64,000 bases of DNA from Odontesthes bonariensis (Eukaryota; Chordata; Actinopteri; Atheriniformes; Atherinopsidae): positions 261,001-325,000 of the forward strand of contig NC_134527.1 of assembly GCF_027942865.1 (NCBI RefSeq). The letters are read 5' to 3'. Numbering within the stretch: position 1 is the first letter of the stretch; every line of letters begins with the position of its first letter. Of the stretch, positions 1 through 28,900 are shown piece by piece. A program made the position numbers and the translations under genes. The notes beneath the pieces were generated by a model. It did not search any database, was not told where the DNA came from, and worked only from the letters and a program-made list of their open reading frames with translations.

Positions 1-335
1 AACTGTTATATTATAGGGATCTGTTCTCTCTAACTGTTATATTATAGGGACCTGTTCTCTCTAACTGTTATATTATAGGGATCTGTTCTCTCTAACTGTT
101 ATATTATAGGGATCTGTTCTCTCTAACTGTTATATTATAGGGACCTGTTCTCTCTAACTGTTATATTATAGGGACCTGTTCTCTCTAACTGTTATATTAT
201 AGGGACCTGTTCTCTCTAACTGTTATATTATAGGACCTGTTCTCTCTAACTGTTATATTATAGGGACCTGTTCTCTCTAACTGTTATATTATAGGGATCT
301 GTTCCCTCTAACTGTTATATTATAGGGACCTGTTA
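1..335. repeat. 31-bp minisatellite
   Basis: About eleven head-to-tail copies of a 31-bp unit beginning AACTGTTATATTATAGGG and ending in GTTCTCTCT. Copies differ at one or two positions (GACC or GATC), and one copy lacks a G. The array runs off the left edge and into the assembly gap, so its true length is unknown. Confidence 0.97.
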
Positions 336-535
336 NNNNNNNNNNNNNNNNNNNNNNNNNNNNNNNNNNNNNNNNNNNNNNNNNNNNNNNNNNNNNNNNN
401 NNNNNNNNNNNNNNNNNNNNNNNNNNNNNNNNNNNNNNNNNNNNNNNNNNNNNNNNNNNNNNNNNNNNNNNNNNNNNNNNNNNNNNNNNNNNNNNNNNNN
501 NNNNNNNNNNNNNNNNNNNNNNNNNNNNNNNNNNN
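336..535. other. Assembly gap (200 N)
   Basis: Exactly 200 undetermined bases directly after a minisatellite. The round length suggests a scaffolding gap rather than a measured distance. Confidence 0.99.
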
Positions 536-727
536 CTGCCTGCGGTCCCCCAGTGGCTAAAAATGACGATAGACCTAAACCATGCACTGGAAATTATTCT
601 CCGCCTTTGGTAATGTGACCATGCAGATGGCCTGATCGGGAAAGCTGCCTCTTATGACGTGGCGCCTCATATGATGTCGAGGTTATTTCCCCCCAGAGCC
701 CATATATGGCTATGCCAAAACTACCTT

Positions 728-990
728 GCCCCCCCACAGCTCTTTGGCCAGCTCATTGCTCTGTAAATGGATGTAAAAAAATCTGTTTAGAGCCCCTGCA
801 TCAGAACCTCTAAAGAGCCAGTGGACAGATTTTGTTTTTTCTGGGAAAGTGACGACAGAACCGAAGAGATTTGTGTATGTGTGTGCCAAACATTTCACCG
901 ATGAATGTTTCCAGAACTTGGGCCAATACCGAGCTGGCCTTGGATCAGTACCAACTCTCTTTGGCCCAACTACAGACCTCGGACAAGTAA
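728..990 (+). pseudogene. THAP-domain coding remnant, probably transposon derived
   Basis: Read on the plus strand, the segment gives the layout of a THAP zinc finger. A CSVNGC motif lies near 758, an invariant-type Trp in KSQWTDF near 820, CAKHF near 885, and a terminal GSVPTLF near 945. The first Cys pair is out of frame with the rest; the break lies in or near a run of seven A at about 774-780. A good donor-like sequence (CAAG/GTAAGT) follows near 985. THAP domains bind DNA in P-element-like transposases and in host proteins, and similar exons are dispersed in fish genomes. No further exons are seen, so I take it as a broken copy; a sequencing indel in the A run could mimic the frameshift. 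Confidence 0.55.
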
Positions 991-2680
991 GTAATTTAAC
1001 GCTCTATAATTGTGTTGCTTTCCTGTATGTACAGTTTGGTTATATAGCTTGTTACCAAAACAAAGGGTTTGTATCGTTAGCAGCTAACTTTAGCTAACGG
1101 TTAGCTATGCAGCTAATAGCATCTGCAAGCTCTTATCTCTCCCAACTGGGCTGTTGGAGGTGTTTGCATGCCCATGAGATGGTTAGCTCGCTCATCTTAG
1201 ACCAAAACCCCCGACTTCAAGCTTCCCGAAGAAGAATGAATCCGCAAATTCAGTGCATTTCATCAGGATAATGATTCATTCATGGTTCCAGAGTCAAAAC
1301 GGTCAGTCTGTCTGTGTCGTTAGCTCTGCAGCTAATAGCTCAGTCACTGTCGCTAATGTAACGGTAAATAGCATGAGGTATGCAAGTGGACACCTCATTT
1401 ACTGTAACGTGAGTGTTGTGTACTTATTCGTTGTTTTGATAGCCGTCCTGCTGTTGGTGTTATGGCGCACACGATATCTGCCTTTCCTCTGATTGAAATG
1501 ACTAGTGCTACGTGCATCTTTGCAAACCAGAGCAATCAGATGAGAATGTCAAAATCCTCACTCCTGCTTTCCCCTTCACGCACCCCTTTTTTGCTGTGTC
1601 TTGTGTAGCACTTGCTTGATGTTTGACTGTGTTAGGAAAGTTGTTCACTAACTAGTTCGACATATTGTCAAAGTAAGCTCATTTCAACAGGTTTCGCTAG
1701 TTTTAGTCGCTAGCATCTTTGCCCCGCCTTTCTCCTCCTAATTTGCATTTAAAGCTGCAGACCCTAAACAGCTCATTCTGAGGATCCTAAGGAAAGCTCA
1801 TTTTTGGGACTGGCTGTAATTCTGCACCAAGGCAGAATTTTGGGGAAAAAAACTCAGATACAGTATTAGGGGACCACTAAAGCCTATAAAAATATATAAA
1901 AGCCTCCATTTATTTTCATTCCATGGCTGCTTTAAAAAAAGTGAAAAATTCTCTGTTCATGTGAAGCTTTCTTGACGATATTCGTACCTGATCAGCTGCT
2001 CCTGAGAGAGAGATCGATGGAAAAATCCGTCATACTGAGGCGAGACACGGACTTTCTTCTGCCTGCAAACAGTTTATGATCAGAATCAGCTGATTTCATT
2101 TTTAATTACAGTAAAGTAAGGCTTCATGTCAGCTCCTGTGTTCACACAGCTGGTGCAGTTTTCATGGTTTGGCTGAACAGTTGCCAAGTCTGGTTATTAC
2201 TACCCATTTTAAGCTTTGTGTTTTAAAACCTTTTGAAGTCAACAAAGTGCCCTAACCGTTCACCAACAGGCTGAGACTATGGCGCCAATACCTCAAGATG
2301 AGCTTCATAAAAAGTCCTGTAGGTGAAGGAATATGCACAAAGAAATGTCCCCACACAGTTTCAACTTTTCCATTTCACTGAACTCCCTTTTGTGGTTTGC
2401 AAAATGCATTTAACATGAAGCTACTGAGACGCCATGTGAGCGAGGATGGTGAGCAAAAAGGAAGAATAGCACCCCATTAATGATCTAAATGGAACAAAGG
2501 CTTTGGACAGGTTTGGATGGTGCAAATATTGGGAATGCATTAATTCAGCATGGATCATTATGTAATCAGTCAAAAGAATGGAATATCCAGTCTGTAACTC
2601 AGGTACACTGAATGAATTATTTTCAGTATATCTTCTGAAAAAGTTCATTTATTTCTATTCTCCTAAATTCAGCTCAGACC
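991..2680. other. Non-coding, no gene recognised
   Basis: AT-moderate sequence with several GCTAGC/TTAGCT-type words and no ORF resembling a protein. If the ABCC gene at 2.7 kb continues past its last exon in the window, this is part of its intron; otherwise it is 3' flank. Confidence 0.5.
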
Positions 2681-2681
2681 T

Positions 2682-2687
2682 TTTATT
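2682..2687 (-). promoter_or_regulatory. Possible poly(A) signal AATAAA
   Basis: AATAAA about 15 bases after the TGA of abcc exon 18. It would end a truncated transcript; it could equally be a chance hexamer in AT-rich intron. Confidence 0.3.
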
Positions 2688-2701
2688 AATTTGCTTTCTG
2701 A

Positions 2702-20062
<17,361 letters not shown>

Positions 20063-20107
20063 CCCTCTGATCTCTGCTCCTTCTCTTTAGTTTTCTGGAG
20101 TTTGGAC

Positions 20108-21490
20108 TGTACAGAACCTTCTACAGAACTACTACAGAACTTCTACAGAACCTTCTGCAGAAGTACTACAGAACTACTACAGAACTTTCTGCTGAACTTC
20201 TACAGAACTACTACAGAACTTCTACAGAACTTTCTGCTGAACTTCTACAGAACTACTACAGAACCTTCTACAGAACCTTCTGCAGAACTACTACAGAACC
20301 TTCTATAGAACTTCTACAGAACCTTCTGCAGAACTACTACAGAACTTTCTGCTGAACTTCTACAGAACTACTACAGAACCTTCTATAGAACTTCTACAGA
20401 ACCTTCTGCAGAACTACTACAGAACTTTCTGCTGAACTACTACAGAACCTTCTGCAGAACTACTACAGAACCTTCTATAGAACTTCTACAGAACCTTCTG
20501 CAGAACTACTACAGAACTTTCTGCTGAACTTCTACAGAACCTTCTGCAGAACTACTACAGAACCTTCTGCAGAACTACTACAGAACTTTCTGCTGAACTT
20601 CTACAGAACTACTACAGAACCTTCTATAGAACTTCTACAGAACCTTCTGCTGAACTACTACAGAACCTTCTACAGAACTACTACAGAACTTTCTGCTGAA
20701 CTACTACAGAACCTTCTACAGAACTACTACAGAACTTTCTGCTGAACTACTACAGAACCTTCTGCAGAACTACTACAGAACTACTACCAAACCTTCTACA
20801 GAACCTTCTACAGAACTTTCTGCTGAACTTATACAGAACTACTACAGAACCTTCTATAGAACTTCTACAGAACCTTCTGCTGAACTACTACAGAACCTTC
20901 TACAGAACTACTACAGAACTTTCTGCTGAGCTACTACAGAACATTCTGCAGAACTACTACAGAACCTTCTACAGAACTACTACAGAACTACTACAGAAAT
21001 ACTACCGAACCTTCTACAGAACCTTCTGCAGAACTACTACCGAACCTTCTACAGAACTACTACAGAACCTTCTGCAGAACCTTCTACAGAACTACTACCG
21101 AACCTTCTGCAGAACTACTACCGAACCTTCTGCAGAACTACTACAGAACCTTCTGCAGAACTACTACAGAACTACTACAGAACCACTACAGAACCTTCTA
21201 CAGAACCTTCTGCAGAACCTTCTGCAGAACCTTCTACAGAACTACTAGGGAACTACTACAGAACCTTCTACAGAACCTACTACAGAACCTTCTACAGAAC
21301 CTTCTACAGAACTACTACAGAACTTCTACAGAACCTTCTGCAGAACCTTCTACAGAACTACTACAGAACCTACTACAGAACCTTCTACAGAACCTACTAC
21401 ATAACTACTACAGAACCTTCTACAGAACCTTCTACAGAACCTTCTACAGAACCTTCTACAGAACCTTCTGCAGAACCTTCTGCAGAACCT
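20108..21490. repeat. CTACAGAAC-type minisatellite, 1.4 kb
   Basis: Degenerate 10-12 bp units CTACAGAACCTT, CTGCAGAACTA, TTTCTGCTGAA in shifting order, upstream of the abcc start codon. No clear higher-order period. Confidence 0.97.
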
Positions 21491-21616
21491 TCTGCTGCCT
21501 GAAGCTGCCGTTAACTCGGTCGTCTCTGAATACTGTCGCACCAAGATGCTGAACTCTGCAGTCAACTGATGAGAGGCGGGGCAGATGGGCACATGGAGGA
21601 GGAGGCGGGGCAGATG

Positions 21617-22213
21617 GGCTGTGTTCGAAACCGCCTACTACATACTGCATACTCATCGATCAGACAGTATGCGGAGCGTTTACCCACAATGCATTTGGCT
21701 CCTGCCCGAGCCAAAATCAGCCGGCCTGAAGCTGATTTCTCTTAAGCTCTAAACTCTGTAAACTTTAGCAACATTTGAAACATTTTCAGGTGAGAAAGTA
21801 GTCATTTAGATCCCCAACGTGTTGAAAACCTGACAAAATACCGGCTGTTTACAATTTTGTTCCCACGAATGCGGCGCTACTAAAGCTAGCCGCAGTGAGC
21901 AACGCACTTCCTGTTATTTTCACAAAATAAAATACCCGTTGCCTTTTATCATAGGGAAAGCCATTACCATACAATTGGTGCTTTTGTTTTGAAAGCAGGA
22001 AGTGAACCTACCCTCGTTGTAGCTAGCTTTCCATTTTGACAGGAAATGACGATCGGCGACGTCACGTTACGTTGCATCTTGGGTAGTTTGAGTATGAGTA
22101 GTAACCTCATGATGCATACCCAACATTTAGGAGAATCTAGTATACATCCGGCAACTTAAAAAAGTTAAAGTTAGTATGAGTAGTAGGAGACGTATGCGGT
22201 TTCAAACACAGCC
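21617..22213. mobile_element. MITE family A, copy 1
   Basis: About 597 bp with terminal inverted repeats GGCTGTGTTCGAAACCGC / GCGGTTTCAAACACAGCC. Related copies are at 30701 and 53976. No ORF. Superfamily not established. Confidence 0.85.
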
Positions 22214-22800
22214 TCGGTCACATGGAGGCGGGGCAGATGGGCATATGCTCCCAGGCTTCATTAGAAGTACCAATTAAACAGCTGATGGATTCAAATGCAG
22301 AAACTTTTCTGAACCCTTTAGCCTGCAGCTAAATTCAACAGCAGCCTGAACCCGTTGGTTAGAACTCTGCTGAGTTCATAGAAACAGAAACATGGAGCTG
22401 ATCCAACAGACATCATGTCAGCTTCCTCTGCTCCAAGTTAAATAAATGAAGAATAAAACACCAAAGAACACCAAACTGTCAGAAACGATAACAGCAGCGA
22501 CTTCCAACAGCTTCGTCCCTCACCTGGTCGCAGAGCTGCTGGTCTTCATGGGGTCATCAGATCAGTGGCACGACTCTCAGGGTTAGGGTCATGTGACACT
22601 GAGTGAACACAGCTGGGCCTTATTGAACCAATCATGTGAACTCTGAGGGAAACTGGAGGCAGATGAGCAGCAACAACTCACCGAGGAGCCAAAACCACTT
22701 TTATGATTTAGGATAAAATATCTATCCACAAGAGAGAAAGAGGCCCCGAGCATTTAGAGCATTAAAGATTTTAATTAAAGACAAAACATTCAGAAAATCA
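22214..22800. other. Intergenic, abcc 5' side / PRPF4 3' side
   Basis: About 590 bases between MITE copy 1 and the PRPF4 poly(A) signal. No exon fits either gene. It should hold the PRPF4 transcript end and possibly part of the abcc promoter. Confidence 0.5.
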
Positions 22801-22808
22801 GCTGGTAT

Positions 22809-22814
22809 TTTATT
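22809..22814 (-). promoter_or_regulatory. prpf4: PRPF4 poly(A) signal AATAAA
   Basis: AATAAA (minus) about 65 bases past the PRPF4 stop, the first such hexamer downstream. Confidence 0.7.
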
Positions 22815-22879
22815 AGAAAAAAACACAACAAAACATAAAAAAAAACAGGTCATTTATGTGGATGACATCACTGGTGACA

Positions 22880-22978
22880 TCACAGTTGGCTTGACTCCGA
22901 CAGCCACAGTTTGAAAGTTCGGTCGTAGGAGCTGGTGGCGATCAGCTTCCCGTCAGGTGACACGTCGACGCCCATCAC
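22880..22978 (-). CDS. prpf4: prpf4 exon 13 (stop codon)
   Basis: [32 protein letters not shown] then TGA; acceptor TTTGCAG/GTG. Confidence 0.96.
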   Translation of the reverse strand: MMGVDVSPDGKLIATSSYDRTFKLWLSESSQL

Positions 22979-25900
22979 CTGCAAACAGAAGGGACACTTA
23001 GACCACTGCACCAATCAGAGCGCAGCGTTGGAACAGACCAATCACAACGCAGCGTTGGAACAGACCAGACCAATCAGAGCGCAGCGTTGGAACAGACCAG
23101 ACCAATCAGAGCGCAGCGTTGGAACAGACCAGACCAATCAGAGCGCAGCGTTGGAACAGACCAATCAGAGCGCAGCGTTGGAACAGACCAATCAGAGCGC
23201 AGCGTTGGAACAGACCAATCAGAGCTCGTACCTTGCCCTCGTGCCCGGCCAGCGTCTTCATGGGCATCCAGCCCGGGTGGCTCCAAACCTTCGCCGTGTT
23301 GTCATAGGCGCCGGTCAACAGGAAGTGGCCGTCAGTGGCTGCAGACAGGAAGTGATGTCAGAAACAAACAAAGCCGTGACACAGTGAAAAGGTTCAAATA
23401 AAACTTTGTTTACGTTGGAAGCGGACGGCTGACAGCAGGTTCTGGTGGGCGGGGACTGTGTACAGGCACTTCCTGTTGCGCAGCTCCCAAACCTTACAGG
23501 TGTGGTCCCCACTTCCTGTGGCCAGGTGATGCCTGAGGACACAAGCAGACATAAAACCATCAAACTGAATCTTTAATAAACATTAATAAAGTTTTCTGTT
23601 CAAACTAGGCTTTAATGTTTGATGGCGTTTCTCTCATTTCTCATTGGCTAGTTTCACTGACCCGTTGGGAGAAAAGTGCAGGCTGTAGATCTCCCTCAGG
23701 TGACCCTCCAGGAACACAACGCAGCGCCCGGTGCGCAGATCCCACACCCTGCCGAACGCATCCAGGCCTCTGATTGGACGAGACACAGAAACAGGATTAA
23801 AATCACTCTGCTGAATGCATCCAGGCCTCTGATTGGACGAGGATGCTGTAAACAGATTTAAAGAGTTAATTCCATCATCCTTTTCTTCACTGCCATGTGC
23901 AGATATGACAGGGGACGGCTACCTAAACTTTACTCCAGAAACACTTGACTCTCTTGTTGACAGCACTATAGTTTCAATGCGTACAGCACTGGGCAATGTT
24001 GCCCCTCTGAAAAGGAAGGTAATCAGTCAGAAGAGGTTGGCTCCTTGGTATAATTCAGCTGCTTTAAAGCAGGCTGCAAGAAAGCTGGAGAGACAGTGGC
24101 GTTCCTCTAATTTAGAAGAGTCTCAGTTAGTCTGGAAAGATAGTTTAATAACGTATAAGAAAGCCCTTCGTAAAGCTAGAACTGCTTATCATTCATCATT
24201 GATAGAAGAGAATAAGAACAATCCCAGGTTTCTCTTCAGCGCTGTAGCCAGTCTGACAAAGAGTCCGAGCTCTGTTGAGCCAGGTATTCCTTTAACTCTC
24301 AGCAGGGATGATATTACATCACGTCTCCATTTAAAGGTGCACAGAGAACTTCAGACTCACCCTGTGGCAACCAGCGAGCCGTCGGGATGGAAGCTCAGGT
24401 CATGAACTCCTTTGCTGTGACCCTCCTGATGGAGGATTTCCTCCTGAACCTCCAAGTCCCACAGACGCCACGAGTTATCATAGCTGTACAAACAGAGAGT
24501 TACCAAACCATCAGACCAGTTACCAAACCTGCATTTACACCATCAGACCAGTTACCAAACCATCAGACCAGTTACCAAACCATTTACACCATCAGGTGGA
24601 CCCAAAATATTTACACCATCAGACCAGTTACCAAACCATTTACACCATCAGGTGGAATCAAACCATGTACACCATCAGACCAGTTACCAAATCCTTTACA
24701 CCATCAGACCAGTTACCAAACCATGGACACCATCAGACCAGTTACCAAACCATTTACACCATCAGCCCAGTTACCAAACCATTTACACCATCAGACCAGT
24801 TACCAAACCATTTACACCATCAGGTGGACCCAAAACATTTACACCATCAGACCAGTTACCAAACCATTTACACCATCAGGTGGACCCAAAACATTTACAC
24901 CATCAGACCAGTTACCAAACCATTTACACCATCAGGTGGACCCAAAACATTTACACCATCAGACCAGTTACCAAACCATCAGACCAGTTACCAAACCTGC
25001 ATTTACACCATCAGACCAGTTACCAAACCATTTACACCATCAGACCAGTTACCAAACCATTTACACCATCAGACCAGTTACCAAACCATTTCAATTCAAT
25101 TCAATTCAATTCAAAATACTTTATTTATCCCAGAGGGAAATTAAATGTTGATGTAGCTCAATTAAATCAAAGAGTTATTATAGATGCTGATGGCTGTGGG
25201 CAGGAAAGATTTCCTGTAGCGGTCCGTTTTGCATCCAAACTGAAGAAGCCTTTGACTGAAGAGACTCTGTTTTCTGATAACAGTCTCATGGAGAGGATGT
25301 TCAGGGTTGTCCATAATTCTCTTGATTTTATGCAAAATCCTTCTTTGCATTATTGTCTCCAGAGGTTCCACAGTCGTCCCCAGAACAGAACCAGCCTTCT
25401 TTATCAGGTTGTTGAGTCTTTACACCATCAGACCAGTTACCAAACCATCAAACCAGTTACCAAACCTGCATTTACACCATCAGACCAGTTACCAAACCTG
25501 CATTTACACCATCAGACCAGTTACCAAACCATTTACACCATCAGGTGGACCCAAAACATTTACACTATCAGACCAGTTACCAAACCATTTACACCATCAG
25601 GTGGAACCAAACCATGTACACCATCAGGTGGAACCAAACTATTTATACGATCAGGTGGAACCAAACCATTTACACCATCAGGTGGAACCAAACTATTTAT
25701 ACGATTAGGTGGAACCAAACCATTTACACCATCAGGTGGAACCAAACTATTTATACGATTAGGTGGAACCAAACCATTTACACCATCAGACCAGTTACCA
25801 AACCATTTACACCATCAGGTGGAACCAAACCATGTACACCATCAGACCAGTTACCAAACCATTTACACCATCAGACCAGTTACCAAACCATTTACACCAT

Positions 25901-28900
25901 CAGACCAGTTACCAAACCATTTACACCATCAGACCAGTTACCAAACCATGTACACCATCAGACCAGTTACCAAACCATTTACACCATCAGGTGGACCCAT
26001 AATATTTACACCATCAGACCAGTTACCAAACCATTTACACCATCAGGTGGAATCAAACCATGTACACCATCAGACCAGTTACCAAATCATGTACACCATC
26101 AGACCAGTTAACAAACCATTTACACCATCAGACCAGTTACCAAACCTGCATTTACACCATTAGACCAGTTACCAAACCATTTACACCATCAGACCAGTTA
26201 ACAAACCATTTACACCATCAGACCAGTTACCAAACCTGCATTTACACCATTAGACCAGTTACCAAACCATTTACACCATCAGACCAGTTACCAAACCATT
26301 TACACCATCAGACCAGTTTCCAAACCATTTACACCATCAGACCAGTTACCAAACCATTTACACCATCAGACCAGTTTCCAAACCATTTACACCATCAGAG
26401 CAGTTACCAAACCATTTACACCATCAGAACAGTTTCCAAACCATTTACACCATCAGACCAGTTACAAACCTGCATTTACACCATCAGACCAGTTACCAAA
26501 CCATGTACACCATCAGACCAGTTACCAAACCATTTACACCATCAGACCAGTTACCAAACGATGTACACCATCAGACCAGTTACCAAACCATTTACACCAT
26601 CAGACCAGTTACCAAACCATTTACACCATCAGACCAGTTTCCAAACCATTTACACTATCAGACCAGTTACCAAACCATTTACACCATCAGACCAGTTACC
26701 AAACCATTTACACCATTAGACCAGTTACCAAACCATTTACACCATCAGACCAGTTACCAAACCATTTACACCATCAGACCAGTTTCCAAACCATTTACAC
26801 CATCAGACCAGTTACCAAACCATTTACACCATCAGACCAGTTACCAAACCATTTACACCATCAGACCAGTTACCAAACCATTTACACCATCAGACCAGTT
26901 TCCAAACCATTTACACCATCAGACCAGTTACCAAACCATTTACACCATCAGACCAGTTACCAAACCATGTACACCATCAGACCAGTTACCAAACCATTTA
27001 CACCATCAGACCAGTTACCAAACCATTTACACCATCAGACCAGTTACCAAACCATTTACACCATCAGACCAGTTAACAAACCATTTACACCATCAGACCA
27101 GTTTCCAAACCATTTACACTATCAGACCAGTTAACAAACCATTTACACCATCAGACCAGTTTCCAAACCATTTACACCATCAGACCAGTTTCCAAACCAT
27201 TTACACTATCAGACCAGTTACCAAACCATGTACACCATCAGACCAGTTACCAAACCATGTACACCATCAGACCAGTTACCAAACCATTTACACCATCAGA
27301 CCAGTTACCAAACCATTTACACCATCAGGTGGACCCAAAATATTTACACCATCAGACCAGTTACAAACCTGCATTTACACCATCAGACCAGTTAACAAAC
27401 CATTTACACCATCAGACCAGTTTCCAAACCATTTACACTATCAGACCAGTTACCAAACCATGTACACCATCAGACCAGTTACCAAACCATGTACATCATC
27501 AGACCAGTTACCAAACCATTTACACCATCAGGTGGGACCACACCGGGACTCTGGGACCACACCGGGACTCTGGGACCACACTGGGACTCTGGGACCACAC
27601 TGGGACTCTGGACCACACTGGGACTCTGGACCACACTGGGACTCTGGACCACACCGGGACTCTGGACCACACCGGGACTCTGGGACCACACTGGGACTCG
27701 GGACCACACCGGGACTCTGGGACCACACTGGGACTCGGGACCACACTGGGACTCTGGGACCACACTGGGACTCTGGACCACACTGGGACTCTGGACCACA
27801 CTGGGACTCTGGGACCACACTGGGACTCTGGGACCACACTGGGACTCTGGGACCACACTGGGACTCTGGGATCACACTGGGACTCTGGGACCACACTGGG
27901 ACTCTGGGACCACACTGGGACTCTGGACCACACCGGGACTCTGGGACCACACTGGGACTCGGGACCACACTGGGACTCTGGGACCACACTGGGACTCGGG
28001 ACCACACTGGGACTCTGGGACCACACTGGGACTCTGGACCACACTGGGACTCTGGACCACACTGGGACTCTGGACCACACTGGGACTCTGGGACCACACT
28101 GGGACTCTGGACCACACTGGGACTCTGGGACCACACTGGGACTCTGGGACCACACTGGGACTCTGGGACCACACTGGGACTCGGGACCACACTGGGACTC
28201 GGGACCACACTGGGACTCTGGGATCACACTGGGACTCGGGACCACACTGGGACTCTGGGACCACACTGGGACTCTGGGACCACACTGGGACTCTGGGACC
28301 ACACTGGGACTCGGGACCACACTGGGACTCTGGGACCACACTGGGACTCTGGACCACACTGGGACTCGGGACCACACTGGGACTCTGGGACCACACTGGG
28401 ACTCTGGGACCACACTGGGACTCGGGACCACACTGGGACTCTGGGATCACACTGGGACTCTGGGACCACACTGGGACTCTGGGACCACACTGGGACTCTG
28501 GGACCACACTGGGACTCTGGACCACACTGGGACTCTGGGACCACACTGGGACTCTGGGACCACACTGGGACTCTGGGATCACACTGGGACTCTGGGACCA
28601 CACTGGGACTCTGGGATCACACTGGGACTCTGGGACCACACTGGGACTCTGGGACCACACTGGGACTCTGGACCACACTGGGACTCTGGACCACACTGGG
28701 ACTCTGGACCACACTGGGACTCTGGGACCACACTGGGACTCTGGGATCACACTGGGACTCTGGGACCACACTGGGACTCTGGGACCACACTGGGACTCTG
28801 GGACCACACTGGGACTCTGGGACCACACTGGGACTCTGGGACAAACTTACCAGGTCGTTCCCAGGAACCTTCCGGACGGATGCCAGGACACCCGAGACAC

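Noticed and set aside
22538..22560. Candidate abcc first exon (MKTSSSATR, donor CAG/GTGAGG)
   Set aside because: Ends in phase 2, while exon 2 needs phase 0. The exon at 20021-20062 fits phase and MRP homology.
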